Assembly: GCA_021648365.1 (NCBI GenBank)
Contig: JAKISY010000001.1
Location: 150,941-214,940 of the forward strand
DNA length: 64,000 bases
Reading direction: 5' to 3'
Origin: Verrucomicrobiales bacterium
GTDB taxonomy: Bacteria > Verrucomicrobiota > Verrucomicrobiia > Verrucomicrobiales > DEV007
The position numbers and the translations under genes were made by a program. The notes beneath the pieces were generated by a model that worked only from the letters and a program-made list of their open reading frames with translations, did not search any database and was not told where the DNA came from. Shown here piece after piece: positions 7,864 to 17,812 of the stretch. Positions within the stretch are counted from its first letter, which is position 1; every line of letters begins with the position of its first letter.

Positions 7864-8697
7864 ATGAAAGCTACTCTAATTCCAACTATTTCCACAATTT
7901 CCGTTCTAACTTTTGTTTTGTCCTCACTTAGCCTGATGGCTGCTGATGAGAAAAAACATGCCACGGGCTACACCGACACGCCCTTGTTGCCAGATAGCAA
8001 ATGGCGCGTGCATGACGATACCCGTCCTCGCCCCAAGGTGGTGACGCCTGGAAAAAAAGCTGGCGAAGCTCCTTCGGATGCTTTGGTTTTGTTTGATGGC
8101 AGTGATCTGTCTCAGTGGAAAAAGAAAGATGGTTCGACGGGTGAATGGGTGGTGAAAGATGGTTACATGGAGGTTCCTACCAAAAAATCGGGTAAGGGTG
8201 GCTATCTTATCACAAAAAAAGAATTTGGAGATATGCAACTGCACATCGAGTGGCGAGCTCCTGAAAAAGTGGTGAGCAATTCTCAAGGGCGTGGAAATAG
8301 TGGGATTTTGTTGATGGGGCAGTATGAAGTTCAGGTATTGGATTCTTATGAAAATAAGACTTACGCCGACGGTCAGGCATCTTCTTTGTATGGCTGGAAG
8401 CCGCCCTTGGTGAACGCTTCGCTCAAACCAGGCGAGTGGCAAACGTATGACATCATTTTCGAAGCCCCTAAGTTCGACGATGATGGTAAGTTGCTCAAAA
8501 AAGCTTATGTCACAGTTTTGCACAATGGCGTGCTGACGCAACATCGTCAGGATTATCTGGGATCGACAGGACACAAGTCGGTGGCTAAGTATAAAAAACA
8601 CCCTGCAAAAATGAGTTTCAAGCTTCAAGATCATAACAACCCAACTAGATTCCGCAATATCTGGGTGAGGGAGCTGGATTTCAGTTCGAATGACTGA
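7864..8697 (+). CDS. Secreted DUF1080 (3-keto-disaccharide hydrolase-like) protein
   Basis: The 277-residue protein has an N-terminal signal peptide (hydrophobic to about residue 26, ending LSLMAADEK) and one DUF1080 domain (about 72-275). That domain is a concanavalin-like fold starting with ALVLFDGSDLSQWKKKDG and containing GRGNSGILLMGQYEVQVLDS and GEWQTYDIIFEAP. Some DUF1080 members have been shown to cleave 3-keto-glycosides after oxidation by Gfo/Idh/MocA enzymes, several of which occur in this window. Exact substrate and activity are unknown. It is preceded by a 429-bp non-coding stretch, so it is probably the start of a transcript. Confidence 0.85.
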   Translation: MKATLIPTISTISVLTFVLSSLSLMAADEKKHATGYTDTPLLPDSKWRVHDDTRPRPKVVTPGKKAGEAPSDALVLFDGSDLSQWKKKDGSTGEWVVKDGYMEVPTKKSGKGGYLITKKEFGDMQLHIEWRAPEKVVSNSQGRGNSGILLMGQYEVQVLDSYENKTYADGQASSLYGWKPPLVNASLKPGEWQTYDIIFEAPKFDDDGKLLKKAYVTVLHNGVLTQHRQDYLGSTGHKSVAKYKKHPAKMSFKLQDHNNPTRFRNIWVRELDFSSND

Positions 8698-8726
8698 ATC
8701 AATTTCGCTAATACTATCCGTCCATC

Positions 8727-10175
8727 GTGAAAAAAATTATTATCATTTTGACTGCCGTAGCGATTCTTTTGGTCGCTGCCTTTTTTGTAGTTCGGTATCT
8801 GGCGATAGGTTTTTTGACGCCTGATTACTTAGTTCAGCGTATCGAAAAACAATGGGACTGCCGCGCAGAAGTAGCTGGGCTTAAGGTAAAGGTCTTAGGT
8901 GGTTCCCGCTTGGAATTAACTGGGGTGAAGTTGGCGGCGAGGGATGACTTTGCCGATAAGGGAATAGCCTTATCCGAACGCCCACCTCTTGAGAATGCCG
9001 AAGTGATAGTTGATTCGGCAAAGTTGGAAGTTGATCTGAATGCTCTGCTCAAACGCAGTATCAGTATCCGGCAACTACTGATCGAAGATGTGACGGTCAA
9101 TACTAAGATCCGCAAGGATGGGCGTTCGTCGGTGCAAGATTTATTCGAATCTGTAAGCATGGAAGAAAAGGATGTCTCTGCATCCGAATCTGAGGTGAAG
9201 GTGGTAGAGGTCAAAGCTGAGCCAGTCCAAACTGCTGGAGTCAGCGATGGTGTGGTGGTGCAGATCAAACCGCAGCAAGCTGGGGTAGGCGGATTCTCTG
9301 CCAAAGATATGGGAGTGTCGGCTTTTGCCGAGGTGGTGGAGATGAAAAATGGTCAGATCAATGCGATCATCGAGAGCGGTAATTCTTTGGTGGTTTTGTC
9401 GCAGTTGAATCTGAAGCTGAGCCAAATCGAGGTCGATCCTAGCGATTTGATTAACCATAATCACGCGACGTTTCTGTTCAGTGGCAACTTGGCTGTAGAA
9501 GACCGTCAGACTAAGGTCAAGCAGATCAATGTTTCGATAAGTGGTGATGGTGATGTGCGCCCCTTTGACCCTGCTAGTGGGAAGATCGACCCTAGTTGGG
9601 TTAGTAATTTAACGATAAAAAAAGGCTCTGCTATCAATACCTTTCCTTTAGTGGATAAGCTCAAGGAGCTTTTGTCTGGAGTGGATACGGCGGGAGTCGA
9701 TCTGTCGGATTTACAAGTGGGCGGCGAACTCACCGCTGATGCTAGCACTCGTATAGCTGGGCATGCAGGTAAATTTGAATTAAAAAAACATTTGGCTCTG
9801 CCGTTATTGGATACGGATTTTATTTTCTCCAGTGGCAGTTGGTTGAACTCTGGATCTAATCAGCATTACTTAAAGGGCTCAGTAATGGCGTCGGATCAAT
9901 TAACAGGTAAGCTGACTGAAAAAGTTGACGCTTATCTTAAGAAAAAAACCAAGAATTTTTATTCTGAGAGTTTGAAGGATCTGGTTTTGCAACCTGCGAT
10001 GAAAGAGGATCGCATCGCGTTCGATTTTGTTTCAAAGGGGGATTTGGGCAAGCCTAAAGTGGACATCATCACTCCCTTTGGAAATTTGACCGAGTTGATC
10101 GATCAAGGTAAGCGCACGATCGAGAATTTGAAGGATGTAGGCAAAAGCCTGCTCAAAGGTTTGTTTGGTAAATGA
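8727..10175 (+). CDS. AsmA-like membrane-anchored protein
   Basis: This 482-residue protein has one N-terminal membrane helix (residues about 3-25) followed by a long beta-rich periplasmic region. The start of that region (DYLVQRIEKQWDCRAEVAGL, then LTGVKLAARDD and EVIVDSAKLEVDLNALLKRS) resembles AsmA/YhdP-type proteins, which are implicated in envelope lipid transport. The middle (about 150-190) is acidic and low-complexity; the C-terminus (about 430-480) has the AsmA-like GDLGKPKVDIITPFG pattern. The family call is by pattern and moderate. It lies between the DUF1080 gene and a lipid kinase, and ends 7 bp before the latter. Confidence 0.6.
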   Translation: MKKIIIILTAVAILLVAAFFVVRYLAIGFLTPDYLVQRIEKQWDCRAEVAGLKVKVLGGSRLELTGVKLAARDDFADKGIALSERPPLENAEVIVDSAKLEVDLNALLKRSISIRQLLIEDVTVNTKIRKDGRSSVQDLFESVSMEEKDVSASESEVKVVEVKAEPVQTAGVSDGVVVQIKPQQAGVGGFSAKDMGVSAFAEVVEMKNGQINAIIESGNSLVVLSQLNLKLSQIEVDPSDLINHNHATFLFSGNLAVEDRQTKVKQINVSISGDGDVRPFDPASGKIDPSWVSNLTIKKGSAINTFPLVDKLKELLSGVDTAGVDLSDLQVGGELTADASTRIAGHAGKFELKKHLALPLLDTDFIFSSGSWLNSGSNQHYLKGSVMASDQLTGKLTEKVDAYLKKKTKNFYSESLKDLVLQPAMKEDRIAFDFVSKGDLGKPKVDIITPFGNLTELIDQGKRTIENLKDVGKSLLKGLFGK

Positions 10176-10182
10176 CGGTTTT

Positions 10183-11127
10183 ATGTCTGTGAAAGTTAAA
10201 ACCAGCACATACCCTAGACCCACAAAAGTCCATGTGGTGATTAATCCTGCACCGACGCGGAAGGTTCCTTTGTTGGCAGTGTTGAATCAGCATTTTCGTA
10301 CAGCGGATATTTATTGGGAGGTGTCGATCACTCACGGGGATGGTGATGGTAAGATACAGGCTCAAAGAGCAATCGACCAGGGAGCCGACGTGGTGGCGGT
10401 GTATGGCGGAGATGGCACGGTGAAAGAAGTCGCTAGTGCTTTGGTGAATACGAATGTTCCGCTATTGATCTTGCCCGGTGGCACGGGCAATTTGGTGGCA
10501 GTGGAGTTGGGGATCAATCGTCACCTCGATAAGGCCTGCGCGCGTATCTGCGCATCGAGCTTCCAAACGCGGGCGATCGATGTGGGCAAGATGGGGGAAC
10601 ATCATTTCCTTTTGCGAATCGGGTGCGGCCTGGAGACCAGTGTGGTGCAGGACGCTACTCGGGAAATGAAAGATCAGTTTGGCAAGTGGGCTTATGTCTT
10701 TTCGGCGCTCAAGGTGTTGCAAGAATTGCCTGTGGCTAACTATAATATAGTGCTCAATGAGACAGAAACTTATAGAGCTAAAGGAGTGGCTTGTTTGGTA
10801 GCCAATGCAGGCAAGGTGGGCTTGGGGCAAATGTCCTTGTCTCCTGCTGTGGATATAGCTGACGGCAAGTTGGATGTTTTTTTTCTGAAAAAAGCTAATG
10901 TGCCAGGGCTGATGCAGGTGGCTGGTAATATGATGGGTTTGGATCGCATGAAGTTGAGCAAAGTGGTGCCTGATCTCGATGTATTGAAAGAAGTCAACCA
11001 CTGGCAAGTGGAGTCGGTGTTGATTGAAACCGATCCTGTGTTGGATATCCAAGTGGATGGTGATGTGGTGGCGACCACACCACAGTTGATGCGAGTGCTG
11101 CCAGCTGCGCTACAAGTAGTGGTTTAG
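10183..11127 (+). CDS. Diacylglycerol/sphingosine kinase-family lipid kinase
   Basis: The 314-residue protein has the DAGK catalytic domain: VHVVINPAPTRK at the N-terminus, the nucleotide-binding GGDGTVKEVASAL, and PGGTGNLVAVELGI. The C-terminal domain ends with a typical 'hDGDVVATTPQLMRVLPAAL' pattern. Members phosphorylate lipid alcohols (diacylglycerol, undecaprenol or sphingoid bases); the substrate cannot be told here. I chose the ATG at 10183; a TTG at 10165 would overlap the upstream gene. It starts 7 bp after the AsmA-like gene, so the two are probably cotranscribed, which fits a shared envelope-lipid role. Confidence 0.87.
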   Translation: MSVKVKTSTYPRPTKVHVVINPAPTRKVPLLAVLNQHFRTADIYWEVSITHGDGDGKIQAQRAIDQGADVVAVYGGDGTVKEVASALVNTNVPLLILPGGTGNLVAVELGINRHLDKACARICASSFQTRAIDVGKMGEHHFLLRIGCGLETSVVQDATREMKDQFGKWAYVFSALKVLQELPVANYNIVLNETETYRAKGVACLVANAGKVGLGQMSLSPAVDIADGKLDVFFLKKANVPGLMQVAGNMMGLDRMKLSKVVPDLDVLKEVNHWQVESVLIETDPVLDIQVDGDVVATTPQLMRVLPAALQVVV

Positions 11128-11199
11128 TTGCGCTTCGATAAAAAAGAGGCTTGCGAGAGATGTAAAATGAGCGTCCGTACTCGTAGTATTTCCCAAACT

Positions 11200-14100
11200 A
11201 TGAAACCCTCAATACTCTCATCTACCCGTTTTTTGTTGATCCCAGTAGCCTCGGCTCTTCTGATCGTTAGAAGTTCGCCTTTAATAGCTCAAAATCCTGC
11301 TGCTATCGCTCCTGGCAAGGTGATCGATTTGTTAGCGGACCCTAGTTTTAAGGACTTCACTTATCATTTGAACGCGAAAAAGTCATCGACTGACAAACGT
11401 GAAGAGATCTGGAAAATCGAAGATGAGAAGCTGCATGTGATCGGCAAAGCTTTTGGCTACATTCGGACCAACCAGAAATACAAAGATTACCATTTGGTGA
11501 TGGAGTATCAATGGGGGGAGCATACATGGACGCCGCGTGAGGATCGTGCTCGGGACTGTGGATTATTGGTGCATGGTCATGGTGAGGACGGCACGCTGGG
11601 GGATACCTGGATGTCTTCGGTGGAGGCTCAATTGATCGAGGGCGGGTCTGGCGATATTTTGGTGCTACAGGGCAAGGGGGCGGATGGCAAGCTGATCCCT
11701 TCGAGCCTGACAAGCGAGGTGGTTAAAGATAGGGATGGTGAGGATATTTGGGAAAAGGGTGGTAAAGCCAAAGTCTTCCCAGAGAAAGGCAAACAGAATC
11801 AGCGCATCAACTGGCGTGACCGTGATCCCGATTGGGCTGATGTGAAAGGCTATCGTAGCAAAAATGATATCGAAAACCCGGTAGGCGAATGGAACCGGAT
11901 GGAGGTCATTTGCAAGGGTGGCAACATCGACATCTACATCAATGGTGAATTGGTGAATTCTGGCACCCAGGCGATGCCGGCAGAGGGTTTTATTTGTTTG
12001 CAGACAGAATCTGCTGAGTGCTGGTTGCGTCGATTTGAGTTATGGCCTCTGGGACAGTTCAAAGAGCCTTGGAAGGTAGCGAAGCGTTCCGAAGATCTCG
12101 GTTACAGTCCTGACGGCAGTGCCATCTTGCCAAGACGCTTTGCTTTAAGTGCTGAAGAGTCTTTGAAAAGTTGGCAGATCGACGGCGATTTCGAACTCGA
12201 ATTGGTTGCGAGCGAACCTTTGGTTTGTGATCCCGTGGATGTGGTGTGGGACGAACGCGGCAGGATGTTTGTAGCGGAAATGCGCGACTACCCTTTGCCT
12301 CCGGAACACGGGCCGTTGTTGTCTAGAATTCGTTTGCTGGACGATAAAGATGGTGACGGGAAAATGGATACAGCCATCACTTGGGCAGATAACCTCGATC
12401 ATGTGCAAGGCTTGTTGCCTATGAACGGTGGACTTTTGGCAACCACTCGAAATGCTATTATATTTTTAGAAGATAAAGATGGTGACGGGAAGGCAGACAA
12501 GCCGATCGTTCTATTTCGCAGCAACGATCCTCGCCACAATCAATTGCAGGTCTCAGCTCCACGTTGGGGTTTGGATAATGCTGTGTATTTGAATAATGGT
12601 TTGGATGGAAAAGAAATTTACCCTGCAGGGAACGAAGACGCCAAGTTGAAATTCGGCAGAAAGAATTTGCGTTATGATCCGGTCAGCAAGCAGATGAGCG
12701 CGGTGACTGGTCGAGGGCAGTTTGGTGCGAGTCAGGATGATTGGGGGCGACGATTCTTTTGCAGCAACCGCAACCCTGATATGTTTGCGGTGATGGAGCA
12801 GGCGGCAATCAGTCGTAATCCCTACGCTGGCATCAAAGATGGGGTGGAAGATATCGCGCCTTTTGGTGGAGTTGCCAAAGTTTATCCTTTGCAGCTCACG
12901 CATACTACTGCAGATGCTCATGCTGGCACCTATACGGCAGCTTGTGGAATTGGTGTTTATCGAGGGGATTTGGTGGCGGAGATGAAGGGTGATATTTTCA
13001 CTTGTGAGCCAACAGGTCAGTTAGTGACGCGCTCCTCACTGGAAGCTAATGGAGCAAGTTTGAAAGCTATTCGAATTGGCGATAAAAAAGAATTCTTGGC
13101 ATCACGGGATACTTGGTCGCGTCCTGTGAACACACGCAATGGACCGGACGGGGCTTTGTATATTGTCGATATGTACCGTCAGATCATCGATCACTCGCGT
13201 TTCATGCCAGAAGAATATACCAAGACGCACTACATGCGTGCGGGATTTGATCAGGGGCGTATTTATCGTGTGGTGCCCAAAGGTGGCGGCAAAAGAAGGC
13301 CGATCCAAGCTTTGCCTAGAAAGGCTAATCAGCTGGTTGTTTTGTTGGAAAGCCCCAATGCTTGGCATAGGATCGGAGCTCAGCGATTGATGGTAGAAAA
13401 GCAGGATAAAACCGTGATTCCTGCTTTGGTTCAGTTACTCTCAGCGAGTAAAAGTGCTCAAGCTCAAGTGCACGCTATGTGGACGCTGGATGGTTTGGGG
13501 GCTTTGAAAGTGGAGCATGTGCAAGGTTTATTGGCGTCCAAAGAATCGGGAGTCGTGGAAAATGCTATTCAGGCAGCGGCTTTACGTTTCGCGGACAATG
13601 AGGCGATCCATCAAACTTTGTTTGGCTTTGTGAAACAACACGATAGTGGGCGAGTACAGTTCATGGCTGCCTCCGCTATGGCTGGTCATGATAAACCTGA
13701 GATTACTTCGGCTCTTACAGCGTTGGTAGGAAAAAATGCGCAGGATAAGTGGATGCGCAATGCGGTACTAAGCGCTTCAGAAAACCGTGCTGGGAAAATC
13801 CTGGCAGCTTTACTCAAGGATCCGGATTTCACCTCTAAGGCAGCAGTGGGGCGGATTGCCTTAGTTCTGCAATTTGCCAATGCCGCAGCAGCAAGAGGGG
13901 ATTTAGGGGAATTGAAAGAGGTCTTGTCAGCGATCGCGGCAGCGAAGCAAAAAGGGGCTTGGTGGCAGTATGCGACTATCAATGGTTTATCGTCAGGTTT
14001 GCGTCGCAGCAAGCTCAAACAGAAGTCGATAGCCGCCTTGATAGCGTCTCCCCCAGAAGAATTGAAAGAGCAGATTCCAGCGGTGAAAGAGGTGCTCGAT

Positions 14101-14964
14101 TCGGCTAAAGCTCAGCTTAAGGATCGATCTCGTCCAACAGCAGATCGCTTAGCGGCTTTGCCTTTGGTGCAACAAAAGGGCATAGCCGAGATGTTGCCTA
14201 TTGTAGAAAAGCTGATTGACCAACGTGAGCCTGTGGAAATCCAGCAGGCGGCTTGTCAGGCTTTGTCTCGTTTTGATCGCAATGTGGTCGCTGATTTTTT
14301 CTTTGAACGTTGGAAGGAGCTCGGTCCCACTCCACGACGTGAAGCTCTGGCTCTGATCTCAGGCAATGGCAAAACGGTGATGCGCTTGATGAAAAAAATG
14401 AAAAAAGGTGAGATCAATCCTTCGCTGATGGATCCGATGCGTCGTTGGGTGCTAGCTCGATCAAAAGATCCTGCTACTAAAAAAATGGCAACCGAACTGT
14501 TTGGTCAAGCGTCTGGTGATCGAGGTAAAGTGATCGCTAAATACAAACCTGCTCTTGCTAAAGGTGGAGATGCTGCAGCGGGCATGAAGGTGTTCGAAAC
14601 TAACTGTGTGGTTTGTCATCGCAAAAACGGTAAAGGGGTTGAAGTCGGCCCAGACATCACGGATGTGAAGATCAAACCCGCAGAAGCTTTGTTATCAGAT
14701 ATCCTAGATCCTAACCGCATGGTGGAAGAGCGTTGGTCGGCTTATACGATACTGGTCAAAGATGGGCGTACGCTGATGGGCTTGGTGAGTAACGAGTCCT
14801 CGGATGCTGTGACGCTCAAAATGATGGGCGGCATTGTGGAGACCGTGCCGCGCAGTGAGATTGTCAAAATGGAGACGGTGGGGCTTTCTCTCATGCCAGT
14901 CGGACTGGAAGCGGCGATCTCTGAGAAACAAATGGCTGATCTCATTCAATTTTTGAAAAAATAA
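11200..14964 (+). CDS. Secreted DUF1080 / PVC-type propeller dehydrogenase with HEAT repeats and cytochrome c
   Basis: This is a 1254-residue exported protein with four regions. The signal peptide ends near LIAQ. A DUF1080 lectin/hydrolase-like domain spans about 40-290 (VMEYQWGEHTWTPREDRARD, GEWNRMEVICKGGNIDIYIN). A PVC-type propeller dehydrogenase domain (TIGR02604-like) spans about 320-700, with LVASEPLVCDPVDVVWDERG and RNGPDGALYIVDMYRQ. HEAT-like repeats span about 710-1080. A C-terminal cytochrome c has CVVCH at 1136-1140. The substrate is unknown but is likely a carbohydrate oxidised with electron transfer to the haem. I chose the ATG at 11200, which begins a clean signal peptide; upstream in-frame codons (TTG 11128, ATG 11167) are less likely. 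Confidence 0.88.
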   Translation: MKPSILSSTRFLLIPVASALLIVRSSPLIAQNPAAIAPGKVIDLLADPSFKDFTYHLNAKKSSTDKREEIWKIEDEKLHVIGKAFGYIRTNQKYKDYHLVMEYQWGEHTWTPREDRARDCGLLVHGHGEDGTLGDTWMSSVEAQLIEGGSGDILVLQGKGADGKLIPSSLTSEVVKDRDGEDIWEKGGKAKVFPEKGKQNQRINWRDRDPDWADVKGYRSKNDIENPVGEWNRMEVICKGGNIDIYINGELVNSGTQAMPAEGFICLQTESAECWLRRFELWPLGQFKEPWKVAKRSEDLGYSPDGSAILPRRFALSAEESLKSWQIDGDFELELVASEPLVCDPVDVVWDERGRMFVAEMRDYPLPPEHGPLLSRIRLLDDKDGDGKMDTAITWADNLDHVQGLLPMNGGLLATTRNAIIFLEDKDGDGKADKPIVLFRSNDPRHNQLQVSAPRWGLDNAVYLNNGLDGKEIYPAGNEDAKLKFGRKNLRYDPVSKQMSAVTGRGQFGASQDDWGRRFFCSNRNPDMFAVMEQAAISRNPYAGIKDGVEDIAPFGGVAKVYPLQLTHTTADAHAGTYTAACGIGVYRGDLVAEMKGDIFTCEPTGQLVTRSSLEANGASLKAIRIGDKKEFLASRDTWSRPVNTRNGPDGALYIVDMYRQIIDHSRFMPEEYTKTHYMRAGFDQGRIYRVVPKGGGKRRPIQALPRKANQLVVLLESPNAWHRIGAQRLMVEKQDKTVIPALVQLLSASKSAQAQVHAMWTLDGLGALKVEHVQGLLASKESGVVENAIQAAALRFADNEAIHQTLFGFVKQHDSGRVQFMAASAMAGHDKPEITSALTALVGKNAQDKWMRNAVLSASENRAGKILAALLKDPDFTSKAAVGRIALVLQFANAAAARGDLGELKEVLSAIAAAKQKGAWWQYATINGLSSGLRRSKLKQKSIAALIASPPEELKEQIPAVKEVLDSAKAQLKDRSRPTADRLAALPLVQQKGIAEMLPIVEKLIDQREPVEIQQAACQALSRFDRNVVADFFFERWKELGPTPRREALALISGNGKTVMRLMKKMKKGEINPSLMDPMRRWVLARSKDPATKKMATELFGQASGDRGKVIAKYKPALAKGGDAAAGMKVFETNCVVCHRKNGKGVEVGPDITDVKIKPAEALLSDILDPNRMVEERWSAYTILVKDGRTLMGLVSNESSDAVTLKMMGGIVETVPRSEIVKMETVGLSLMPVGLEAAISEKQMADLIQFLKK

Positions 14965-14986
14965 TTTAGACTGAACTCAGCTTGTT

Positions 14987-15998
14987 ATGAAAACTCCTCA
15001 GATATGTGCGATTTCTTTTTTGGCGATGTGTGTCTGCTCTTGTTTTTCAGTAGCTACAGCTGCGGAAAACAAGAAGCCTAATTTCATTGTCATCTATACC
15101 GATAATCTTGGTTATGGTGACATCGAACCTTTTGGATCGACGGCGCATCGCACGCCGAGTCTGAACCGAATGGCAAAAGAGGGGCGTAAGTTTACTCACT
15201 TTTGCGTGACTGCGGGGGTTTGCACTCCGTCACGGTCGAGTTTGATCACAGGGAGCTAATTCTCAGCGTGTTGGTATGCATGATAACCCTCGTGACGGCT
15301 GGGTGCTGCGTCCCGTCTCGCCTTACGGCTTGAATCCGAGCGAGATCACGATTGCTGAAGTTTTGAAAGAACAGGGTTACGCTACCGCCATGGTTGGCAA
15401 ATGGCATTTGGGCGATCAGCCAGAGTTTTTGCCAAACGCGCAGGGCTTCGATTATTTTTTCGGTATCCCTTACAGTGATGACATGACTCAAGAAGCGGGG
15501 CGACGAGCAGCGGTGCGCAAGAGTAAAAATAAACGTGCACCTGATATTGGAGGTGCTGCATGGCCACCTTTGCCTTTGATGGCTGGTGGTAAAGAGCCGC
15601 AGGATCGTAAGATTGACGGTCATGACATTCGGGCTTTGATTGTGGGCGAAGCGGGAGTAAAAACACCCTACAAGGTATTTTATTACTACGACGGTGTGCA
15701 GTTACAGGCAGTGAGATCTGGTGCGTGGAAGCTTTTCCTGCCACTCGAGAATTTCAGGAATCATCCCTTTTTCTCTAAAAAGAAAAAGGATTCTAAGGTG
15801 CCGCTATTGTTCAATGTGGAAGAGGACATTTCGAGCAGTCATAATGTGGCGGCACAACACCCCGAGATCATCGCTCGGCTCACTCGCTTGGCAGAAGCGG
15901 GACGTGCCGATTTGGGAGATATGGGACGTCGCGGGGCGGGACAGCGTGAGATCGGCAAGATGGATCATCCAACGCCCAGATTGTTGGGTGATAAATAA
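14987..15998 (+). pseudogene. Broken sulfatase (frameshift plus internal deletion)
   Basis: Two consecutive frames together encode a formylglycine-type arylsulfatase that is no longer intact. Frame one (14987-15259) carries a signal peptide, the metal-site start NFIVIYTDNLGYGD and the catalytic motif CTPSR (C79), and stops at TAA 15257-15259. Removing one A at 15258-15259 restores Y-S-Q-R-V-G into frame two, which runs to 15998. In frame two, WPPLPLM is followed directly by AGGKEPQDRKIDGHDI. In intact relatives a stretch of roughly 200 residues with the second metal site (the 'TSDNG' region) lies there, so the join near 15575-15595 looks like an in-frame deletion. The C-terminus (YYYDGVQLQAVRSGAWKLFL) is normal. 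Two independent lesions argue against simple sequencing error. Confidence 0.85.
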
Positions 15999-16057
15999 AA
16001 TCAGGGATGGATAAAGAATCATTGCTCGACGGAGGCTTTTGCTGCTAGATTCTGTAT

Positions 16058-17131
16058 ATGCTGAGTATTCGACTAAATCTTGCAGGGGCTTTTGTATGCT
16101 TTTGGCTAGGTACCTCTGGGCTGCTTGCTGAGCAGGACCAAATTCCGGCGCCTGCTGTTAGTAATGTAACGCAGACGAAGCAAGACGGTGTTCAGTCGGG
16201 CGGGCAATACATCCGATATGTTGAGAAAGGGAAGACCGCTCAACTGCAAACAGCCATCGCTCATTTTGTCAGAGATCGTGATGGCGCGACGGTTGACTTG
16301 ATCGCGGTGGTTCATATTGGAGACCAAGCTTATTATGATGATTTAGACAATCGCATGATCACTTATGAGGGAGTGTTGTATGAAATGGTCGGGGGTCCCT
16401 ACAATCAAAAGGTCGAAGAGTCCGCGCCAGCGCAAGGGACTCCGTTGGCGGCGTTGACGATGTTGCATGGCATGATGCAAACGCTTCTTCAACTCGAATA
16501 CCAAAAGGATGGCATCGATTACCTAAGAGGAAATTTTATTCATGCCGACGTGGATTGGGAAAAATTTCAAGCCCTGTCAGAGCAGCGCAATCAGACTTTA
16601 GTTACTTGGTTTGAGCGCGCGATAGCTTTAGCTAACAGTGAGCAGATTCCGGGTATTCCAAATAACGAAGAGGAAAGTCAGGAGATGTTAACAGCTTTGT
16701 TGACAGCAGTCATCAATGGCGATGCGGCAACGATCAAAAGAGTGTTAGCGCCGATCCTCAGCGAAGCGGAAACTTTGATCACGCGATTAGAGGGAGAGCA
16801 GGGGACGATCATCGTGACTGAGAGGAATAAGATTGCCTTTGAGGTTCTGCATGAACAGCTGCGTTTTGGTAAACGCAAACTAGCTGTGCTGTATGGTGCA
16901 GGGCACATGCCAGATCTGGAGAAGCGCTTGCAAAAGCTAGGTTTTCATAAAACTAACACTGAGTGGAAGACAGCTTGGGATATTCACGATGTCCCGACGG
17001 GTTTGTCAAAAAATATACTGGGAGATCTTTTGCAAGATAAAAAAATCAAAGGGTTATTGAATTCGGCAATGAAGTTGATTGATGAAATCACTAAGTTGCC
17101 CAAGGGCGCTGAAGGCGGAAAAACTGAATGA
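16058..17131 (+). CDS. TraB/GumN-like secreted protein
   Basis: The 357-residue protein has an N-terminal signal peptide (hydrophobic to about residue 24, ending GLLAEQ). The rest fits the TraB/PrgY/GumN superfamily of putative metalloproteases: an early VDLIAVVHIGDQAYYDDL histidine motif, then VLYEMVGGP, and a late LAVLYGAGHMPDLEKRL motif. The two widely spaced conserved histidines match the family's proposed metal site. Function is unproven. It is followed 51 bp downstream by an acidic hypothetical protein. It could also be described simply as conserved hypothetical. Confidence 0.66.
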   Translation: MLSIRLNLAGAFVCFWLGTSGLLAEQDQIPAPAVSNVTQTKQDGVQSGGQYIRYVEKGKTAQLQTAIAHFVRDRDGATVDLIAVVHIGDQAYYDDLDNRMITYEGVLYEMVGGPYNQKVEESAPAQGTPLAALTMLHGMMQTLLQLEYQKDGIDYLRGNFIHADVDWEKFQALSEQRNQTLVTWFERAIALANSEQIPGIPNNEEESQEMLTALLTAVINGDAATIKRVLAPILSEAETLITRLEGEQGTIIVTERNKIAFEVLHEQLRFGKRKLAVLYGAGHMPDLEKRLQKLGFHKTNTEWKTAWDIHDVPTGLSKNILGDLLQDKKIKGLLNSAMKLIDEITKLPKGAEGGKTE

Positions 17132-17182
17132 TCAGTGGACGCTCAGCCTTTTGTAGGGAAGGTGTTGCAGAAAAAAATTATT

Positions 17183-17731
17183 ATGAGTTACGCTGATTCC
17201 ATCACCGACCAACAGAAATCTATCATCCAATCGTGGGCGGATGAGGGGGACGACCTATCCCGTATTCAGAAAAAACTGCAAGATGAGTTGGAGATACAGG
17301 TCACCTACATGGAGGTGCGTTTTCTTATCGGCGATCTAGGCATCGTCATGCCGAGTAAGGAGAAGCCAAGCGAAGAAGTGGAGGAGGAGGAAAAGTCGGA
17401 GCCTGTTAGCGAAGAGCAGGAGTCAGTTAAGCAAGAATCGAGTGAGGTCGATAACAAAGAGAGCGATTCTGATTCAAGCCCAGACTCCGATGCTCAAGAA
17501 CCAGCGGTTGCACAGACTTCGGTCAAAGTGACGATGAGTGAGGTTTTACCACCAGACGCACTAGCAGGTGGCACGGTGGTGTTCAGTGACGGCATGAATG
17601 CTAATTGGCTATTGAATCAAATGGGGCAGCTTTCGTTGGATGCCTCAGATCCAGCTTACCGACCGAGTGAAGCCGATGTGACGGCCTTCCAGCAAGAGCT
17701 GCAACGCGTGGCGAAAGAAAAAGGAATGTGA
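17183..17731 (+). CDS. Acidic hypothetical protein
   Basis: The 182-residue product is not recognised. Residues 1-60 look helical, with a short pattern resembling a helix-turn-helix (ITDQQKSIIQSWADEGDDL, then IQKKLQDELEIQVTYMEVRF). Residues about 62-118 are a low-complexity acidic segment rich in E, S, D and Q. The C-terminal 60 residues appear folded (PPDALAGGTVVFSDGMNANW). The start at ATG 17183 is preferred to an upstream in-frame GTG because the helical domain begins there. It is the last gene before the shared terminator at 17751-17795. Confidence 0.6.
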   Translation: MSYADSITDQQKSIIQSWADEGDDLSRIQKKLQDELEIQVTYMEVRFLIGDLGIVMPSKEKPSEEVEEEEKSEPVSEEQESVKQESSEVDNKESDSDSSPDSDAQEPAVAQTSVKVTMSEVLPPDALAGGTVVFSDGMNANWLLNQMGQLSLDASDPAYRPSEADVTAFQQELQRVAKEKGM

Positions 17732-17750
17732 TAGCTTTTGTGTGTCAGCA

Positions 17751-17795
17751 CAAAAAAAACGGGTAAGCCATGAAGCCTTACCCGTTTAGTGTTTT
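17751..17795. terminator. Bidirectional terminator between convergent genes
   Basis: AAACGGGTAAG (17757-17767) pairs with CTTACCCGTTT (17777-17787) around a nine-base loop. An A-run lies on the left and a T-rich run on the right, so it can end both the plus-strand acidic protein gene and the minus-strand oxidoreductase gene. Confidence 0.85.
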
Positions 17796-17812
17796 GATGT
17801 TAAGCGCTGCTT

